A DNA stretch of 64,000 bases from Marisalimonas sp016777705 (GCF_047717795.1 NZ_CP159808.1:1612001-1676000), one strand, 5' to 3'. Shown: positions 41,098 through 51,839, counted from the first letter of the stretch. A program made the numbers and translations. Notes: a model not told the origin generated them from the sequence alone.

Positions 41098-44000
41098 ATG
41101 AAGTTTACCAGACAATTTACTAAAAATAATGATAATGCATATTCAGGTTTAGAATTTAAAACTACTACAAGTGAAATTAAGAATCCTGATGGAACTATTG
41201 TGTTTAGCGCACCTAATATAGAAGTACCTGCTAATTATTCGCAAGTTGCAGCCGATATTATTGCGCAAAAATATTTTCGTAAAGCTGGCATTCCTACATA
41301 TGTAAAAAAAATTGAAGAAAATGACGTTCCCTCTTGGTTATGGCGTTCTGAACCAGATGCAATTAAATTAAGTCATCTTCCTGAAGATAAAAGATTTAAA
41401 GGTGAAGAATCAGCCAAACAAGTTTTTGACAGACTAGCAGGCACATGGACTTACTGGGGATGGAAAGGTAATTATTTTACAAAAGAAGAAGATGCAAAAA
41501 TTTATTTTGATGAAATGAGATATATGCTTGCTGCTCAAATGTGCGCTCCAAATTCACCACAATGGTTTAATACAGGTTTACATTGGGCATATGGAATCGA
41601 TGGCCCAAGCCAAGGCCACCACTATGTAGACTTTAAAACAAAAAAATTAGTTAAATCTAAGTCTTCTTATGAGCATCCTCAACCTCATGCATGCTTTATT
41701 CAATCTGTCAAAGACGATCTTGTTAATGAAGGTGGAATAATGGACCTGTGGGTAAGAGAGGCAAGGTTATTTAAGTATGGTTCAGGTACAGGTACAAATT
41801 TTTCTAAATTAAGAGGTAGCACTGAAGGCTTGTCTGGAGGCGGAAGATCGTCCGGAATGATGAGTTTCTTACGAATTGGAGACCGAGCAGCAGGAGCAAT
41901 TAAATCTGGTGGCACCACAAGAAGAGCAGCTAAAATGGTGACAGTAGATGTAGATCATCCAGATATTGAAGAATATATCAATTGGAAGGTAGTTGAAGAA
42001 CAAAAAGTTGCTGCACTTGTTGCTGGCTCAAAATTAACTGGTAAAAATCTAAAATCTGTAATGGATGCATGTAACCTTTCAAACTATAAAGATGAAGAAC
42101 GAATAAACCCTAAAATTAATATTGAACTTAAAAAAGCTATATTAAATTGCCGTGCTGTAATGATTCCTGAAAATTACATACAAAGGGTTATACAATTTGC
42201 TAAGCAAGGATTTAAAGATATTGAATTTCAAACATATGATACGGACTGGGATAGCGAAGCTTACTTAACAGTATCAGGTCAAAACTCCAATAACTCTGTT
42301 AGAGTTAGTAATGACTTTTTAGAAAAAGTGTCACAAAAATCTAAATGGGACCTTATTAGACGAACTGATGGTGGAGTTCATAAAACAATTGAGGCAGCTG
42401 ATTTGTGGTCAAAAATATCCGAAGCAGCTTGGGCTTGTGCTGATCCAGGACTACAATACGATACTACTATCAACGAATGGCACACTTGCCCTGAAGCTGG
42501 AAGAATAAATGCTTCAAACCCTTGCTCAGAGTATATGTTTATCGATGACACTGCATGCAACTTAGCTTCTATAAATCTACTACAGTTTAAAAAAGATGAT
42601 GCATCTTTTGATATAGAAGCCTATGAATACACAACTAGATTGTGGACTCTAACATTAGAAATATCCGTAATGATGGCACAATTTCCATCTAAAGAAATTG
42701 CCCAAAGATCATATGAATATAGAACACTTGGATTAGGTTACGCAAATATAGGCGGATTATTGATGTCTTGGGGGATTGCGTATGACAGTGATGAAGGTAG
42801 GTCTATTTGTGCAGCCCTAACATCAATCATGACAGGTATATCATATGCAACTTCTGCTGAAATAGCAGGCGAGTTAGGAGCATTCCCTAAATATAAAGAA
42901 AATGCAAAACACATGTTAAAAGTAATACGCAATCATAAACGAGCTTCAGAAGGCAAAACAAGAGATTATGAAGAATTATCTATTAATCCAGTTCCTTTAA
43001 TGGCCCAAGACTGCCCTGATCAAAAATTAATTGTAGCAGCAAAAGAAGCTTGGTCAAAAGCATTGTCCCTTGGTGAAAAAAATGGATATAGAAATGCTCA
43101 AGCTACAGTGATTGCTCCTACTGGTACAATTGGGCTTGTTATGGATTGCGACACTACTGGCATTGAACCAGATTTTGCCATGGTTAAATTTAAAAAATTA
43201 GCAGGAGGTGGCTATTTTAAAATAATAAATCGTGTTGTACCTGAAGCTCTTGCATATTTAGGATATAACGCAGATCAAATCGATGACATGCAAAAATATG
43301 CAGTAGGTACCGGCAGCTTAAAAGATTGTCAAGCTATCAGCCATAATGCATTAATTTCTAAAGGTTTTACAGAAAAAGAAATTAACTTGATTGAAGATTC
43401 TTTAGCTTCAGCATTTGATATTAAATTTGTGTTTAACCAATTCACCCTTGGAGCAGAGTTTTGTAAAGAAAAATTAGGCATGTCTTCAGAGCAAATGAAT
43501 GATTTTACTTTTAATATGTTAGAGTTTTTAGGATTTACTTCAGAAGAGATAGACGTTGCGAACATTCATGTTTGTGGTGCTATGACATTGGAGGGTGCAC
43601 CGCATTTAAATAAAGATCATTTAGCTGTGTTTGATTGTGCAAACGTTTGTGGAAGAATTGGTAAAAGATTTTTGTCAGTTGACAGCCATATAAAAATGAT
43701 GGCAGCTGCACAATCTTTTATATCTGGTGCTATTTCGAAAACAATTAATATGCCAAATGATGCCACAATAGATGACTGTAGTGATGCTTATATGCTATCT
43801 TGGCAACTTGGCATTAAAGCTAATGCACTATATAGAGATGGTTCAAAATTAAGTCAGCCTTTGAACTCGGCTTTACTTGATGAAGATGATATTGACGAAG
43901 ATAATGATAACATAACCAACGAAGAAGATATTACTAAGAGAACTAGTCAAGTGGTTGAAAAAATTGTTGAACGATTTGTACAAACTGAAAGAGATAAACT

Positions 44001-44706
44001 GCCCCACAGAAGAAAAGGGTACACACAAAAAGCTACAGTTGGTGGACATAAAGTTTATTTGAGAACTGGTGAATATGAAAGTGGTAAATTAGGGGAAATC
44101 TTTGTTGATATGCATAAAGAGGGAGCAGCATTTAGATCATTAATGAACAACTTTGCAATTGCAGTGTCAATTGGTCTGCAGTACGGCGTTCCGTTAGAAG
44201 AGTATGTTGAGGCCTTCACATTTACACGTTTTGAGCCTCAGGGTATGGTTACAGGAAATGATACAATAAAAATGTCAACGTCTATTCTTGATTATATTTT
44301 TAGAGAACTTGCTATATCCTATCTTGACAGAAATGATTTGGGTCATGTTGGGCCTGAAGACCTTGAATCAAGTACAACTGGTTCTGGAGGACATAAAAAT
44401 CTTATATCCGAGAAAGTTGCTAGTAGAGGTTTTGTTAGAAGAGAATTAAAGGTTGTATCAGGTGGAAATAATAACGTGACAATGATGCCGCAAACAACCT
44501 CTCTAAAAGAAGACACAAAAAATGAACCTAATCAAGAGGATACTGTTGTTATTAATAATCAAGCTCCTAATCTAGCTCAAGAAATTGAAGCTAAAATAAA
44601 AGGTTATGAGGGTGAAGCTTGCGGTGAATGTGGTAATTTCACCCTAGTTAGAAATGGAACATGTATGAAATGTAATACCTGTGGTGCAACTTCAGGTTGT
44701 TCTTAA
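41098..44706 (+). CDS. nrdJ: Vitamin-B12-dependent ribonucleoside-diphosphate reductase
   Basis: Class II reductase making deoxyribonucleotides with adenosylcobalamin and no oxygen requirement. The 1202-residue protein has QVAADIIAQKYFRKAGIP at the N-terminus, RLFKYGSGTGTNFSKLRGS (substrate loop), NPCSEYMFIDDTACNLASINL (Cys and Glu of the finger loop), and a C-terminal Cys-rich tail: CGECG, CMKC and ATSGCS, which delivers electrons. It implies that the cell needs cobalamin. No class I nrdAB genes are in view, though they may lie elsewhere. The strong upstream DnaA boxes suggest cell-cycle coupling. Confidence 0.96.
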   Translation: MKFTRQFTKNNDNAYSGLEFKTTTSEIKNPDGTIVFSAPNIEVPANYSQVAADIIAQKYFRKAGIPTYVKKIEENDVPSWLWRSEPDAIKLSHLPEDKRFKGEESAKQVFDRLAGTWTYWGWKGNYFTKEEDAKIYFDEMRYMLAAQMCAPNSPQWFNTGLHWAYGIDGPSQGHHYVDFKTKKLVKSKSSYEHPQPHACFIQSVKDDLVNEGGIMDLWVREARLFKYGSGTGTNFSKLRGSTEGLSGGGRSSGMMSFLRIGDRAAGAIKSGGTTRRAAKMVTVDVDHPDIEEYINWKVVEEQKVAALVAGSKLTGKNLKSVMDACNLSNYKDEERINPKINIELKKAILNCRAVMIPENYIQRVIQFAKQGFKDIEFQTYDTDWDSEAYLTVSGQNSNNSVRVSNDFLEKVSQKSKWDLIRRTDGGVHKTIEAADLWSKISEAAWACADPGLQYDTTINEWHTCPEAGRINASNPCSEYMFIDDTACNLASINLLQFKKDDASFDIEAYEYTTRLWTLTLEISVMMAQFPSKEIAQRSYEYRTLGLGYANIGGLLMSWGIAYDSDEGRSICAALTSIMTGISYATSAEIAGELGAFPKYKENAKHMLKVIRNHKRASEGKTRDYEELSINPVPLMAQDCPDQKLIVAAKEAWSKALSLGEKNGYRNAQATVIAPTGTIGLVMDCDTTGIEPDFAMVKFKKLAGGGYFKIINRVVPEALAYLGYNADQIDDMQKYAVGTGSLKDCQAISHNALISKGFTEKEINLIEDSLASAFDIKFVFNQFTLGAEFCKEKLGMSSEQMNDFTFNMLEFLGFTSEEIDVANIHVCGAMTLEGAPHLNKDHLAVFDCANVCGRIGKRFLSVDSHIKMMAAAQSFISGAISKTINMPNDATIDDCSDAYMLSWQLGIKANALYRDGSKLSQPLNSALLDEDDIDEDNDNITNEEDITKRTSQVVEKIVERFVQTERDKLPHRRKGYTQKATVGGHKVYLRTGEYESGKLGEIFVDMHKEGAAFRSLMNNFAIAVSIGLQYGVPLEEYVEAFTFTRFEPQGMVTGNDTIKMSTSILDYIFRELAISYLDRNDLGHVGPEDLESSTTGSGGHKNLISEKVASRGFVRRELKVVSGGNNNVTMMPQTTSLKEDTKNEPNQEDTVVINNQAPNLAQEIEAKIKGYEGEACGECGNFTLVRNGTCMKCNTCGATSGCS

Positions 44707-44718
44707 AAAGGAAACGAA

Positions 44719-45189
44719 ATGGCAAATATCATTGACCAAAGATTAAAAGAATTAAACATTGAACTTGATGATGCAAGCGTACCAGCTGGAAGTTATGTAC
44801 CCTATGTAATTACTAATAATTTAGTATTTATATCAGGACAATTACCTTTTATAGATGGGAAATTGACCATAAAAGGTAAGGTAGGTGATAATGTTTCTCT
44901 TGATGATGCCGTTAAAATGTCTGAAGCGTGCGCAAAAGCACTTCTTAGCCAACTGAAAGCTGCTTGTAATGGCAATCTTGATAAGGTTAATAAAGTAGTT
45001 AAATTGGGTGGATTTGTTGCCTCGGCTCCAAATTTTACAGATCAGCCAAAGGTAATAAATGGTGCATCAGACTTAATTGTTAATATTTTTGGAGATAAAG
45101 GTAAACATTCTAGATTTGCAGTAGGTGTAGCAGCTCTTCCATTAAATGTTCCTGTTGAGATTGATGGTATTTTTGAGATTGAAGATTAA
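44719..45189 (+). CDS. RidA/YjgF family protein
   Basis: A 156-residue protein of the RidA superfamily, which hydrolyses reactive enamines/imines. The chain has SYVPYVITNNLVFISGQLPF, then CAKALLSQLKAACNG, LGGFVASAPNFTDQPKVING and RFAVGVAALPLNVPVEIDG. The longer form (about 150 residues) is the YjgH/Rid-type subgroup. It lies 12 bp after nrdJ and 24 bp before the FemAB-like gene, presumably in one transcript. Confidence 0.9.
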   Translation: MANIIDQRLKELNIELDDASVPAGSYVPYVITNNLVFISGQLPFIDGKLTIKGKVGDNVSLDDAVKMSEACAKALLSQLKAACNGNLDKVNKVVKLGGFVASAPNFTDQPKVINGASDLIVNIFGDKGKHSRFAVGVAALPLNVPVEIDGIFEIED

Positions 45190-45213
45190 GATTTACAAAT
45201 ACAAAACTCAACA

Positions 45214-46353
45214 ATGAAAATTGAATTAGCCTCAAGCTTAAGCAATATTGATAAGAATCAATGGAATAAATTAAACATATGTAATCATCCATTTACATCA
45301 TATGAATTTTTGAATGCATTAGAAACTTCAAACTCTGTATCTACAAAAACTGGTTGGACGCCAAAACACATTTTAGTTAAAAATGCGGCTAATAATTTAA
45401 TTGGGGCATCACCTAATTATTTGAAGATGCACTCTTATGGTGAATATATTTTTGATCATAGTTGGGCAAATGCATTTGAAAATGCGGGTGGTCAGTATTA
45501 TCCAAAATTACTTTCTGCTATACCCTTTACACCCGCAACGGGCCCAAGAATTTTGTTAAGCCCTCAAAAAAAAAAAAATGATGAAATATTTAAATTAATA
45601 ATTTTCACATACGAACAACTTGTAAAAAATAATAATTTAAGTTCAGCTCATATGAATTTTATTACAAAACAACTAAGTGATACATTAAATAAAAGAAATT
45701 GGATAAAAAGGGAAGGTCTTCAGTTTCACTGGTATAATAAAAAGTATCAATCATTTGATGATTTCTTGGGTGAATTAAAAAGTACAAAAAGAAAAGCAAT
45801 TAAAAAAGAAAGAAAAAAAATTAATGAATATGGTCTAACAATTGAACGCTTAACTGGAGACGCTTTGAATGTAAAGATCTGGGACTCTTTTTATGAATTT
45901 TATTTAAGTACCATTGATAAAAAATGGGGAGGCGCTTATTTAACAAAAGATTTTTTCTACTCAATAAATCGAAGTATGAAAAACAAAATCTTATTAGTCA
46001 TAGCTAAGAAAAATAATGATATTATTGCTGGCGCATTAAATTTCGTTGGTGAGAACACTTTATATGGTAGGAATTGGGGATCAAAATTAGACGTACCTTT
46101 CTTGCATTTTGAACTTTGCTACTATCAGGCCATTGAATATGCAATTGAAAATAAAATTCAAATAGTTGAGGCTGGAGCTCAAGGTCATCATAAAATACAA
46201 AGAGGTTATATTGCAACTTCTACATATAGTGCTCACTATATTCAAAACGATTCCTTTGATAAGGCTATTAGAGGTTTTGTAGAAATGGAAGCAAACGAAA
46301 TCAACAAACAAATCGAGGTTATTAATCAACAAGGTTCCCCTTATTCGAATTAA
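45214..46353 (+). CDS. FemAB-like GNAT N-acyltransferase (DUF482/PF04339 type)
   Basis: A 379-residue protein with a duplicated GNAT fold like FemAB enzymes: HPFTSYEFLNALETSNSV, GEYIFDHSWANAFE, RKAIKKERKKINEYG, WGGAYLTKDFFY and EAGAQGHHKIQRGY, the latter being a signature of this family. Members are proposed to act in peptidoglycan or compatible-solute chemistry, but no reaction is established. It ends 4 bp from the clpA stop. Confidence 0.85.
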   Translation: MKIELASSLSNIDKNQWNKLNICNHPFTSYEFLNALETSNSVSTKTGWTPKHILVKNAANNLIGASPNYLKMHSYGEYIFDHSWANAFENAGGQYYPKLLSAIPFTPATGPRILLSPQKKKNDEIFKLIIFTYEQLVKNNNLSSAHMNFITKQLSDTLNKRNWIKREGLQFHWYNKKYQSFDDFLGELKSTKRKAIKKERKKINEYGLTIERLTGDALNVKIWDSFYEFYLSTIDKKWGGAYLTKDFFYSINRSMKNKILLVIAKKNNDIIAGALNFVGENTLYGRNWGSKLDVPFLHFELCYYQAIEYAIENKIQIVEAGAQGHHKIQRGYIATSTYSAHYIQNDSFDKAIRGFVEMEANEINKQIEVINQQGSPYSN

Positions 46354-46357
46354 TAAA

Positions 46358-48661
46358 TCATGTTAACTCAGGCGTCCCCTTGTTTTTATTCTTTTTATCT
46401 TTATTATTTGGTCCTTCTGTTTTAAGAACTAATTTATTTTTTAAAAAGTCAACATTAACAATGCCACCATCAACTAACCTGCCAAATAGCAATTCTTCAG
46501 CTAACGGTTTTTTAATATGTTCTTGAATAACTCTTCCTAAAGGCCTAGCTCCAAATGTTTTATCATAACCTTCTGAAGCCAACCAGTCTCTTGCTTTGTC
46601 ACTTAAAACAACAGACACACCTTTTTCAGATAACTGTGCCTCTAGTTGCATTATAAATTTATCAACTACCATTCTAACTACCTCTAAAGGTAAATATCCA
46701 AATGGTATAATAGCGTCTAATCTATTTCTAAATTCTGGCGCAAATAATTTATCAATCGCTTCAGTATCAGCACCCTCTCGATTTTCCTGTTTAAAACCAA
46801 TCGCTGCTTTTGAAAGTTCCTGAGCTCCTGCATTTGTAGTCATAATCAATATTGTGTTTCTAAAATCTATCGATTTACCATTGTTATCAGTAAGCTTACC
46901 ATGATCCATGACTTGTAAGAGTAAGTTGAACAAATCAGGATGAGCTTTTTCAATTTCATCTAATAAAAGAACTGAATGAGGGTTTTGATCAACAGCGTCA
47001 GTTAAAAGTCCTCCCTGATCAAAGCCTACATACCCTGGAGGTGCCCCTATTAACCTTGAAACTGTATGCCTCTCCATATACTCAGACATGTCAAACCTTA
47101 TGAGTTTAACTCCTGTTGCTTCGGCTAACTGTCTCGCAACTTCAGTTTTTCCAACTCCTGTTGGACCTGAAAACAAGTATGAACCTACAGGTTTTTCAAC
47201 TTCTCTTAATCCTGCTCTCGATAATTTAATACTCGAGACTAATTCAGTAACGGCTTTGTCTTGTCCATACACCATTCTTTTTAAATCATCTTCTAACTTT
47301 GATAGCGCTTTTCTATCGTCCGTAGACACGTTTCTAGGAGGAATTCTAGCAATCAATGCAACAGTTTCTTCAATCTCGGTTTTTCCAATTATTTTTTTTC
47401 TTTTAGATTTAGCTTTTAGCATTTGTGCAGCTGCTGTTTCATCTATCACGTCAATGGCTTTATCTGGTAACTTTCTATCGTTAATATATCTCGAAGACAG
47501 TTCAACTGCTGTCTTAATAGCTATATTAGTAAATTTTAATTTATGATGTTCTTCATATTTTGATTTTAATCCCATCAAAATTTTAATGGTGTCCTCAACA
47601 TTGGGTTCTGCAACGTCAATTTTTTGGAATCTTCTAACTAACGCTCTGTCTTTATCGAAATAACCTCTGTATTCTTTATAAGTGGTTGAACCTATACATT
47701 TCAACCCACCATTTTGAAGAGCTGGTTTTAGTAAATTAGACGCATCCATTGCACCTCCACTAGTAGCTCCTGCACCAATTATAGTGTGTATTTCATCTAT
47801 AAATAAAATTGCATTTTCATTTAATTCAACCTCTTTCATAACAGCTTTGAGACGTTCCTCAAAGTCTCCTCTATACCTTGTGCCAGCAAGCAAACTTCCC
47901 ATATCCAATGCATATATCTCAGAATTCAGCAAAACATCTGGTACATTACCTTTTACAACCTTGTCTGCTAAACCTTCAGCAATAGCCGTTTTTCCGACAC
48001 CAGGGTCACCTACCAATAAAGGATTATTTTTTGTCCTTCTACATAAAACCTGAATAGTTCTATCTAATTCAGTTTGTCTTCCTATCAAGGGATCTATTTT
48101 CCCTTCGGCTGCTTTTTCATTCAAGTTTACAGCATACTTTTCTAATGCTTTTTCAGCTTTTTTATTTTCTAAGTTTTCTGTTTTATCATCAACTCCAGAA
48201 GAGGAACTTGATTTTGAATAGTTAGGATCTTTAGCTAAGCCGTGGCTCATAAAACTTACTGCGTCGAGACGTTTCATATCTTGCTTTTGCAATAAATACA
48301 CTGCATAACAGTCTCTTTCTGAAAACATTGCAACTAAAATATTAGCTCCAGTAGCTTCACTTCTTCCTGAAGATTGAGTGTGAATTACTGCACGCTGAAC
48401 AACTCTCTGAAATCCAGCTGTAGGTTGTGTGTCCACATCAACATCTGGCGAGATGATTGCTTTTAATTCTTCATTAAAATATTTGTTTAAATCTTCTTCT
48501 AGTACTTTGATATTTACGGAACATGCTTTTAATACTTCAACGGCATCTTGGTCTTCTAACAAAGAACTTAATAAATGTTCTAGCGTTGCAAATTCATGCT
48601 TTAACGAAGATGCATTTGTCATTGCTCGCCTTAATGATTCTTCCAACGATTTTGATAGCAT
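46358..48661 (-). CDS. clpA: ATP-dependent Clp protease ATPase subunit ClpA
   Basis: ClpA unfolds proteins for ClpP. The 767-residue protein has an N-domain (about residues 1-150), Walker A GDPGVGKTAIAEG, then Walker B LFIDEIHTIIGAGA, and the second AAA domain GPTGVGKTEVARQLAEATG with LLDEIEKAHPDLF. The ClpP-binding loop IGF occurs in KAAIGFKQENREG. The family length is standard. It is 2 bp downstream of clpS, so both are translated together. ClpS directs N-degron substrates that Aat (also in this window) can create. Confidence 0.97.
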   Translation of the reverse strand: MLSKSLEESLRRAMTNASSLKHEFATLEHLLSSLLEDQDAVEVLKACSVNIKVLEEDLNKYFNEELKAIISPDVDVDTQPTAGFQRVVQRAVIHTQSSGRSEATGANILVAMFSERDCYAVYLLQKQDMKRLDAVSFMSHGLAKDPNYSKSSSSSGVDDKTENLENKKAEKALEKYAVNLNEKAAEGKIDPLIGRQTELDRTIQVLCRRTKNNPLLVGDPGVGKTAIAEGLADKVVKGNVPDVLLNSEIYALDMGSLLAGTRYRGDFEERLKAVMKEVELNENAILFIDEIHTIIGAGATSGGAMDASNLLKPALQNGGLKCIGSTTYKEYRGYFDKDRALVRRFQKIDVAEPNVEDTIKILMGLKSKYEEHHKLKFTNIAIKTAVELSSRYINDRKLPDKAIDVIDETAAAQMLKAKSKRKKIIGKTEIEETVALIARIPPRNVSTDDRKALSKLEDDLKRMVYGQDKAVTELVSSIKLSRAGLREVEKPVGSYLFSGPTGVGKTEVARQLAEATGVKLIRFDMSEYMERHTVSRLIGAPPGYVGFDQGGLLTDAVDQNPHSVLLLDEIEKAHPDLFNLLLQVMDHGKLTDNNGKSIDFRNTILIMTTNAGAQELSKAAIGFKQENREGADTEAIDKLFAPEFRNRLDAIIPFGYLPLEVVRMVVDKFIMQLEAQLSEKGVSVVLSDKARDWLASEGYDKTFGARPLGRVIQEHIKKPLAEELLFGRLVDGGIVNVDFLKNKLVLKTEGPNNKDKKNKNKGTPELT

Positions 48662-48663
48662 TT

Positions 48664-49056
48664 TTATTCCTTTTCTAATTGAACTTGTAAAGGATGTTCG
48701 TATTTACGAGCATAATTCATCACTTGCATAGCTTTTGTTTCGGCTAAATCATATGCATATACACCGCATACCCCTACACCTCTCTGATGCACATGAAGCA
48801 TAATCTGCGTAGCTTCTTCTCTGTTTTTCTGAAAAAATTTCTCTAGCACCTCAATAACAAACTCCATTGGAGTATAATCATCATTCATCATTAATACTCT
48901 ATAAAGAGCTGGTATTTTTGTTAGAGGGTCCGTTGCTAACTTAATATTCCCTTCTACATCATCATTTTTATTCTCATCGTCATTTTTATTCATTACAAAT
49001 AATAACCTTACTTTCTCAAAAGGGGTTAAATCTAAATTTATTTTATTATCAACCAT
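48664..49056 (-). CDS. clpS: ClpS adaptor of ClpAP
   Basis: ClpS binds N-degrons and delivers them to ClpA. The family core begins at LYRVLMMNDDYTPMEFVIEVL and includes HVHQRGVGVCGVYAYDLAETK, with the ligand-pocket Asn-Asp and His. ATG 49056 gives 130 residues with an acidic, Asn-rich extension; an internal ATG at 48993 gives 109 residues. The extension is unusually rich in Asp and Asn. I keep the longer form because AAGA lies near its ATG, but the shorter is equally possible. Confidence 0.93.
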   Translation of the reverse strand: MVDNKINLDLTPFEKVRLLFVMNKNDDENKNDDVEGNIKLATDPLTKIPALYRVLMMNDDYTPMEFVIEVLEKFFQKNREEATQIMLHVHQRGVGVCGVYAYDLAETKAMQVMNYARKYEHPLQVQLEKE

Positions 49057-49300
49057 TGATTTCTTAATACTCTTTTGGATTTGACCTTATGTTAATGATA
49101 TAAGAACGACATAACCATTCAACAAGTTTAAGTTAATAATTTTTTAAAGTTAATTGTTACAAACAATAAAATGATTTTATACTAAATATTGTGATTTGTT
49201 AAAAAAATTGTCAATATAATGTGTATATTTGCTTACTTTAAGTTACAAATAATGATTTTTATGTTAATAAATTATTTTAATTTATGGTTGGATATAATAA

Positions 49301-50506
49301 GTGTTTCGAAACTATGTTAAATTAATTTCTTTTTTGCCTGTATTTTGGATGATTTGTGTTTCATCAGCGCATGCAAAGTACGCTTCTTTTATAATTAACG
49401 AAAATACTAAAAGAATCTATCATAACGCAAACGCCGACACCCGTAACTATCCTGCTTCTCTGACTAAAATTATGACCTTATATTTAGTATTTGATGCATT
49501 AAAATCAAAAAAAATATCAATGAATAGTAAGTTTAAAGTTTCTAAACACGCTACAAGACAACCTCCTTCTAAATTAAACCTTTCTGCTGGATCTAATATT
49601 ACCGTAAAAAACGCTATCCTTGCCTTAGTAACAAAATCCGCCAACGACGTCGCAACAGTTATTGCAGAAAATTTAGGAAAATCAGAAAGAAACTTTGCTA
49701 GATTAATGACAAGAAAAGCTAAAAAATTAGGCATGACACGTACTACATTTAGAAATGCTTCTGGGTTACCTAACCAGGGGCAACTATCTACTGCAAGAGA
49801 TATGGCAACGTTAGGTATAGCAATTAGAAAAAATCACCCTAAATTTTTTAAGTTATTTAAAACTAAATCTTTTATTTATAAAGGTATTAAATATACTAAT
49901 CATAATAATTTATTAGGTAGTTATTCTGGAACCGATGGTATTAAGACAGGTTATACTAATGCTTCTGGTTTCAATCTTGTAGCTTCCGTAGAACGAAACG
50001 GACAAAGAATTATTGGTGTTGTTTTTGGTGGTAAAAAAGCAAGATCAAGAGACAAGCATATGGTTACACTACTTAATAAGTACTTTAAAACCAGCCTATC
50101 TAAACCACTCGTTAGAATAGCAAAACCTTCAGAGCTACCAAAAATACGCCCTAAAATTGTGATGGCTGAAAAAAATATTAAAAATTTTAGAATACCGCCT
50201 AAAATAATTAATAATATAATCCCAAATAATGTAGAAGAGGACTGGTTTATACAAATTGGTGCCTTTAAAAACAGGTTAAATGCTCATAAAGCTGCTCGTA
50301 ATGCCAGGAATATTGTACCTGAGCAACTGGGGAACCTACCTGCTTCTTTAAGCAAGATAACTAAATCTAGTACTAATAATAATCTACAATATTTATGGCG
50401 TGTAAGATTCGTTGAGTTAGCAGAAAATCAAGCTCGTTCAGTTTGTGCGGAACTTTGGACTTCTGGTCTGAGCTGTATTCCACTTCCTTCAAATAACAAC
50501 TCTTAA
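49301..50506 (+). CDS. D-alanyl-D-alanine carboxypeptidase (DacF-type) with SPOR domain
   Basis: Trims pentapeptides in the periplasm. The 401-residue precursor has a signal peptide (about residues 1-25, cleavage near SAHA), SXXK at 53-56 (PASLTKIM), SXN in KSANDVATVI, and KTG in DGIKTGYTNASG. A C-terminal SPOR domain (about residues 320-400, starting EEDWFIQIGAFKNRLNAHKAA) binds denuded glycans at septa. The combination of a D,D-carboxypeptidase and SPOR is common in alphaproteobacteria. It begins with GTG 49301; a 244-bp spacer precedes it. Confidence 0.94.
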   Translation: MFRNYVKLISFLPVFWMICVSSAHAKYASFIINENTKRIYHNANADTRNYPASLTKIMTLYLVFDALKSKKISMNSKFKVSKHATRQPPSKLNLSAGSNITVKNAILALVTKSANDVATVIAENLGKSERNFARLMTRKAKKLGMTRTTFRNASGLPNQGQLSTARDMATLGIAIRKNHPKFFKLFKTKSFIYKGIKYTNHNNLLGSYSGTDGIKTGYTNASGFNLVASVERNGQRIIGVVFGGKKARSRDKHMVTLLNKYFKTSLSKPLVRIAKPSELPKIRPKIVMAEKNIKNFRIPPKIINNIIPNNVEEDWFIQIGAFKNRLNAHKAARNARNIVPEQLGNLPASLSKITKSSTNNNLQYLWRVRFVELAENQARSVCAELWTSGLSCIPLPSNNNS

Positions 50507-50518
50507 TATTAAATTCTT

Positions 50519-51838
50519 TTAAGATACTTTTAATATATCATCCCAATTTGTAGTATAAAATGGTGACTTATAACAAGATCGCATCCGCCATTTATCTGGC
50601 TCTGATTTTATATTTCTTGAGTTTTTTATCACTCCTTGAGAACCATGAAATATTGTCATTTTCCCCATTTTTGCATTTATATTATCTATTAGTTTCATAC
50701 GATCACATGATCTACTCATATGTATTTGTTGACCTGCATTATGTATAAATAAACTACCTTGAATAATATAATTATCTGAAGAACCATCATCCTTTTGTTT
50801 TAATCCAAGTAATGTTACTCCAATTTTTTTATAATTATATTTTGGGCGATAAAGATTTTCTAATAACTTAAAAGATTTTTCAATTATAATGGTTGTACTA
50901 TCAGTTAACTCATCAAAGTTTATTGTTGCACTATTACTGTATTGTAAATCTCGTTCTCTAAAACGGTTAGTATTAATAAAAACATAAATTCCTCCACATA
51001 CGCTATCTTGATAACGTAGTTTCTCTGCGGCTCTTGCTACATAGTTTGCTAACGCCTTTTTAAGACTGCCTTTATCATTAATCATGTTACCAAAAGATCT
51101 AGATACAGTGATAGATTTTTTATTAATCACCTCTTCCAAAGCAAGACAAGATTGTCCTCTTAATTCATAAATAATGCGCTCACCCACAACTGATATTAAT
51201 GTTCTTATCTGACGAGGGTTTGCTTGCTGTAATTGCCTTGGGTTATTTATTCCGATAGATCTTAATCTATTTCCCCATCCTTTTGAAACTCCCCAAATAT
51301 CTTCTAATTTCATATCGCTCAATATATGTGTTAATTGAGTGGAAACAGTTAATATATAAATACCATTAGATGAGTTTTTTTTTGCGATTTTATTTGCTAG
51401 TTTTGCCAACGTTTTAGTAGGGCCTATTCCAATTGAAACAGGTATGCCTGTCCATTGATAAATACGCTCTCTAATTTTAAACATCTCGTCTTGTAAACTT
51501 TGAATATTAAAGTTTTTTAAGTTTAAGAATGCTTCATCAATAGAATATATTTCTATGTTGGGAATAAAATAATTTAATACACTCATTACTCTAGAAGACA
51601 TATCTCCGTATAAGGTATAATTTGAAGAATAAGTAAAAATCTTATTTTGTTTTATAAGTGTTTTGTATAGATGCAATGGAGCACCCATAGGAATTCCTAT
51701 GGCTTTTGCTTCGTTAGATCTGGCAATAATACATCCATCATTATTCGACAGCACTACAACAGGCTTACCTCTTAATGACGGGTTAAATACTCTTTCACAA
51801 GAAACATAAAAATTATTACAATCTACTAAACCATACAT
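50519..51838 (-). CDS. umuC: Translesion DNA polymerase V subunit UmuC
   Basis: Y-family polymerase that, with two cleaved UmuD, bypasses lesions during SOS. The 439-residue protein has VDCNNFYVSCERVF (first catalytic Asp), NIEIYSIDEAFLN (second and third acids), and GIGPTKTLAKLANKIAKK. A C-terminal little-finger domain follows (about residues 245-355), then a UmuC-specific tail. The gene is 2 bp after umuD and shares the LexA-controlled promoter. Confidence 0.96.
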   Translation of the reverse strand: MYGLVDCNNFYVSCERVFNPSLRGKPVVVLSNNDGCIIARSNEAKAIGIPMGAPLHLYKTLIKQNKIFTYSSNYTLYGDMSSRVMSVLNYFIPNIEIYSIDEAFLNLKNFNIQSLQDEMFKIRERIYQWTGIPVSIGIGPTKTLAKLANKIAKKNSSNGIYILTVSTQLTHILSDMKLEDIWGVSKGWGNRLRSIGINNPRQLQQANPRQIRTLISVVGERIIYELRGQSCLALEEVINKKSITVSRSFGNMINDKGSLKKALANYVARAAEKLRYQDSVCGGIYVFINTNRFRERDLQYSNSATINFDELTDSTTIIIEKSFKLLENLYRPKYNYKKIGVTLLGLKQKDDGSSDNYIIQGSLFIHNAGQQIHMSRSCDRMKLIDNINAKMGKMTIFHGSQGVIKNSRNIKSEPDKWRMRSCYKSPFYTTNWDDILKVS

Positions 51839-51839
51839 G

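Noticed and set aside
49057..49300. Perfect TATAAT next to the DacF-type gene as a promoter
   Set aside because: No matching -35 box at 16-18 nt was found for the copy close to the start; TATAAT occurs by chance in this AT-rich spacer. Otherwise I see nothing in this spacer.
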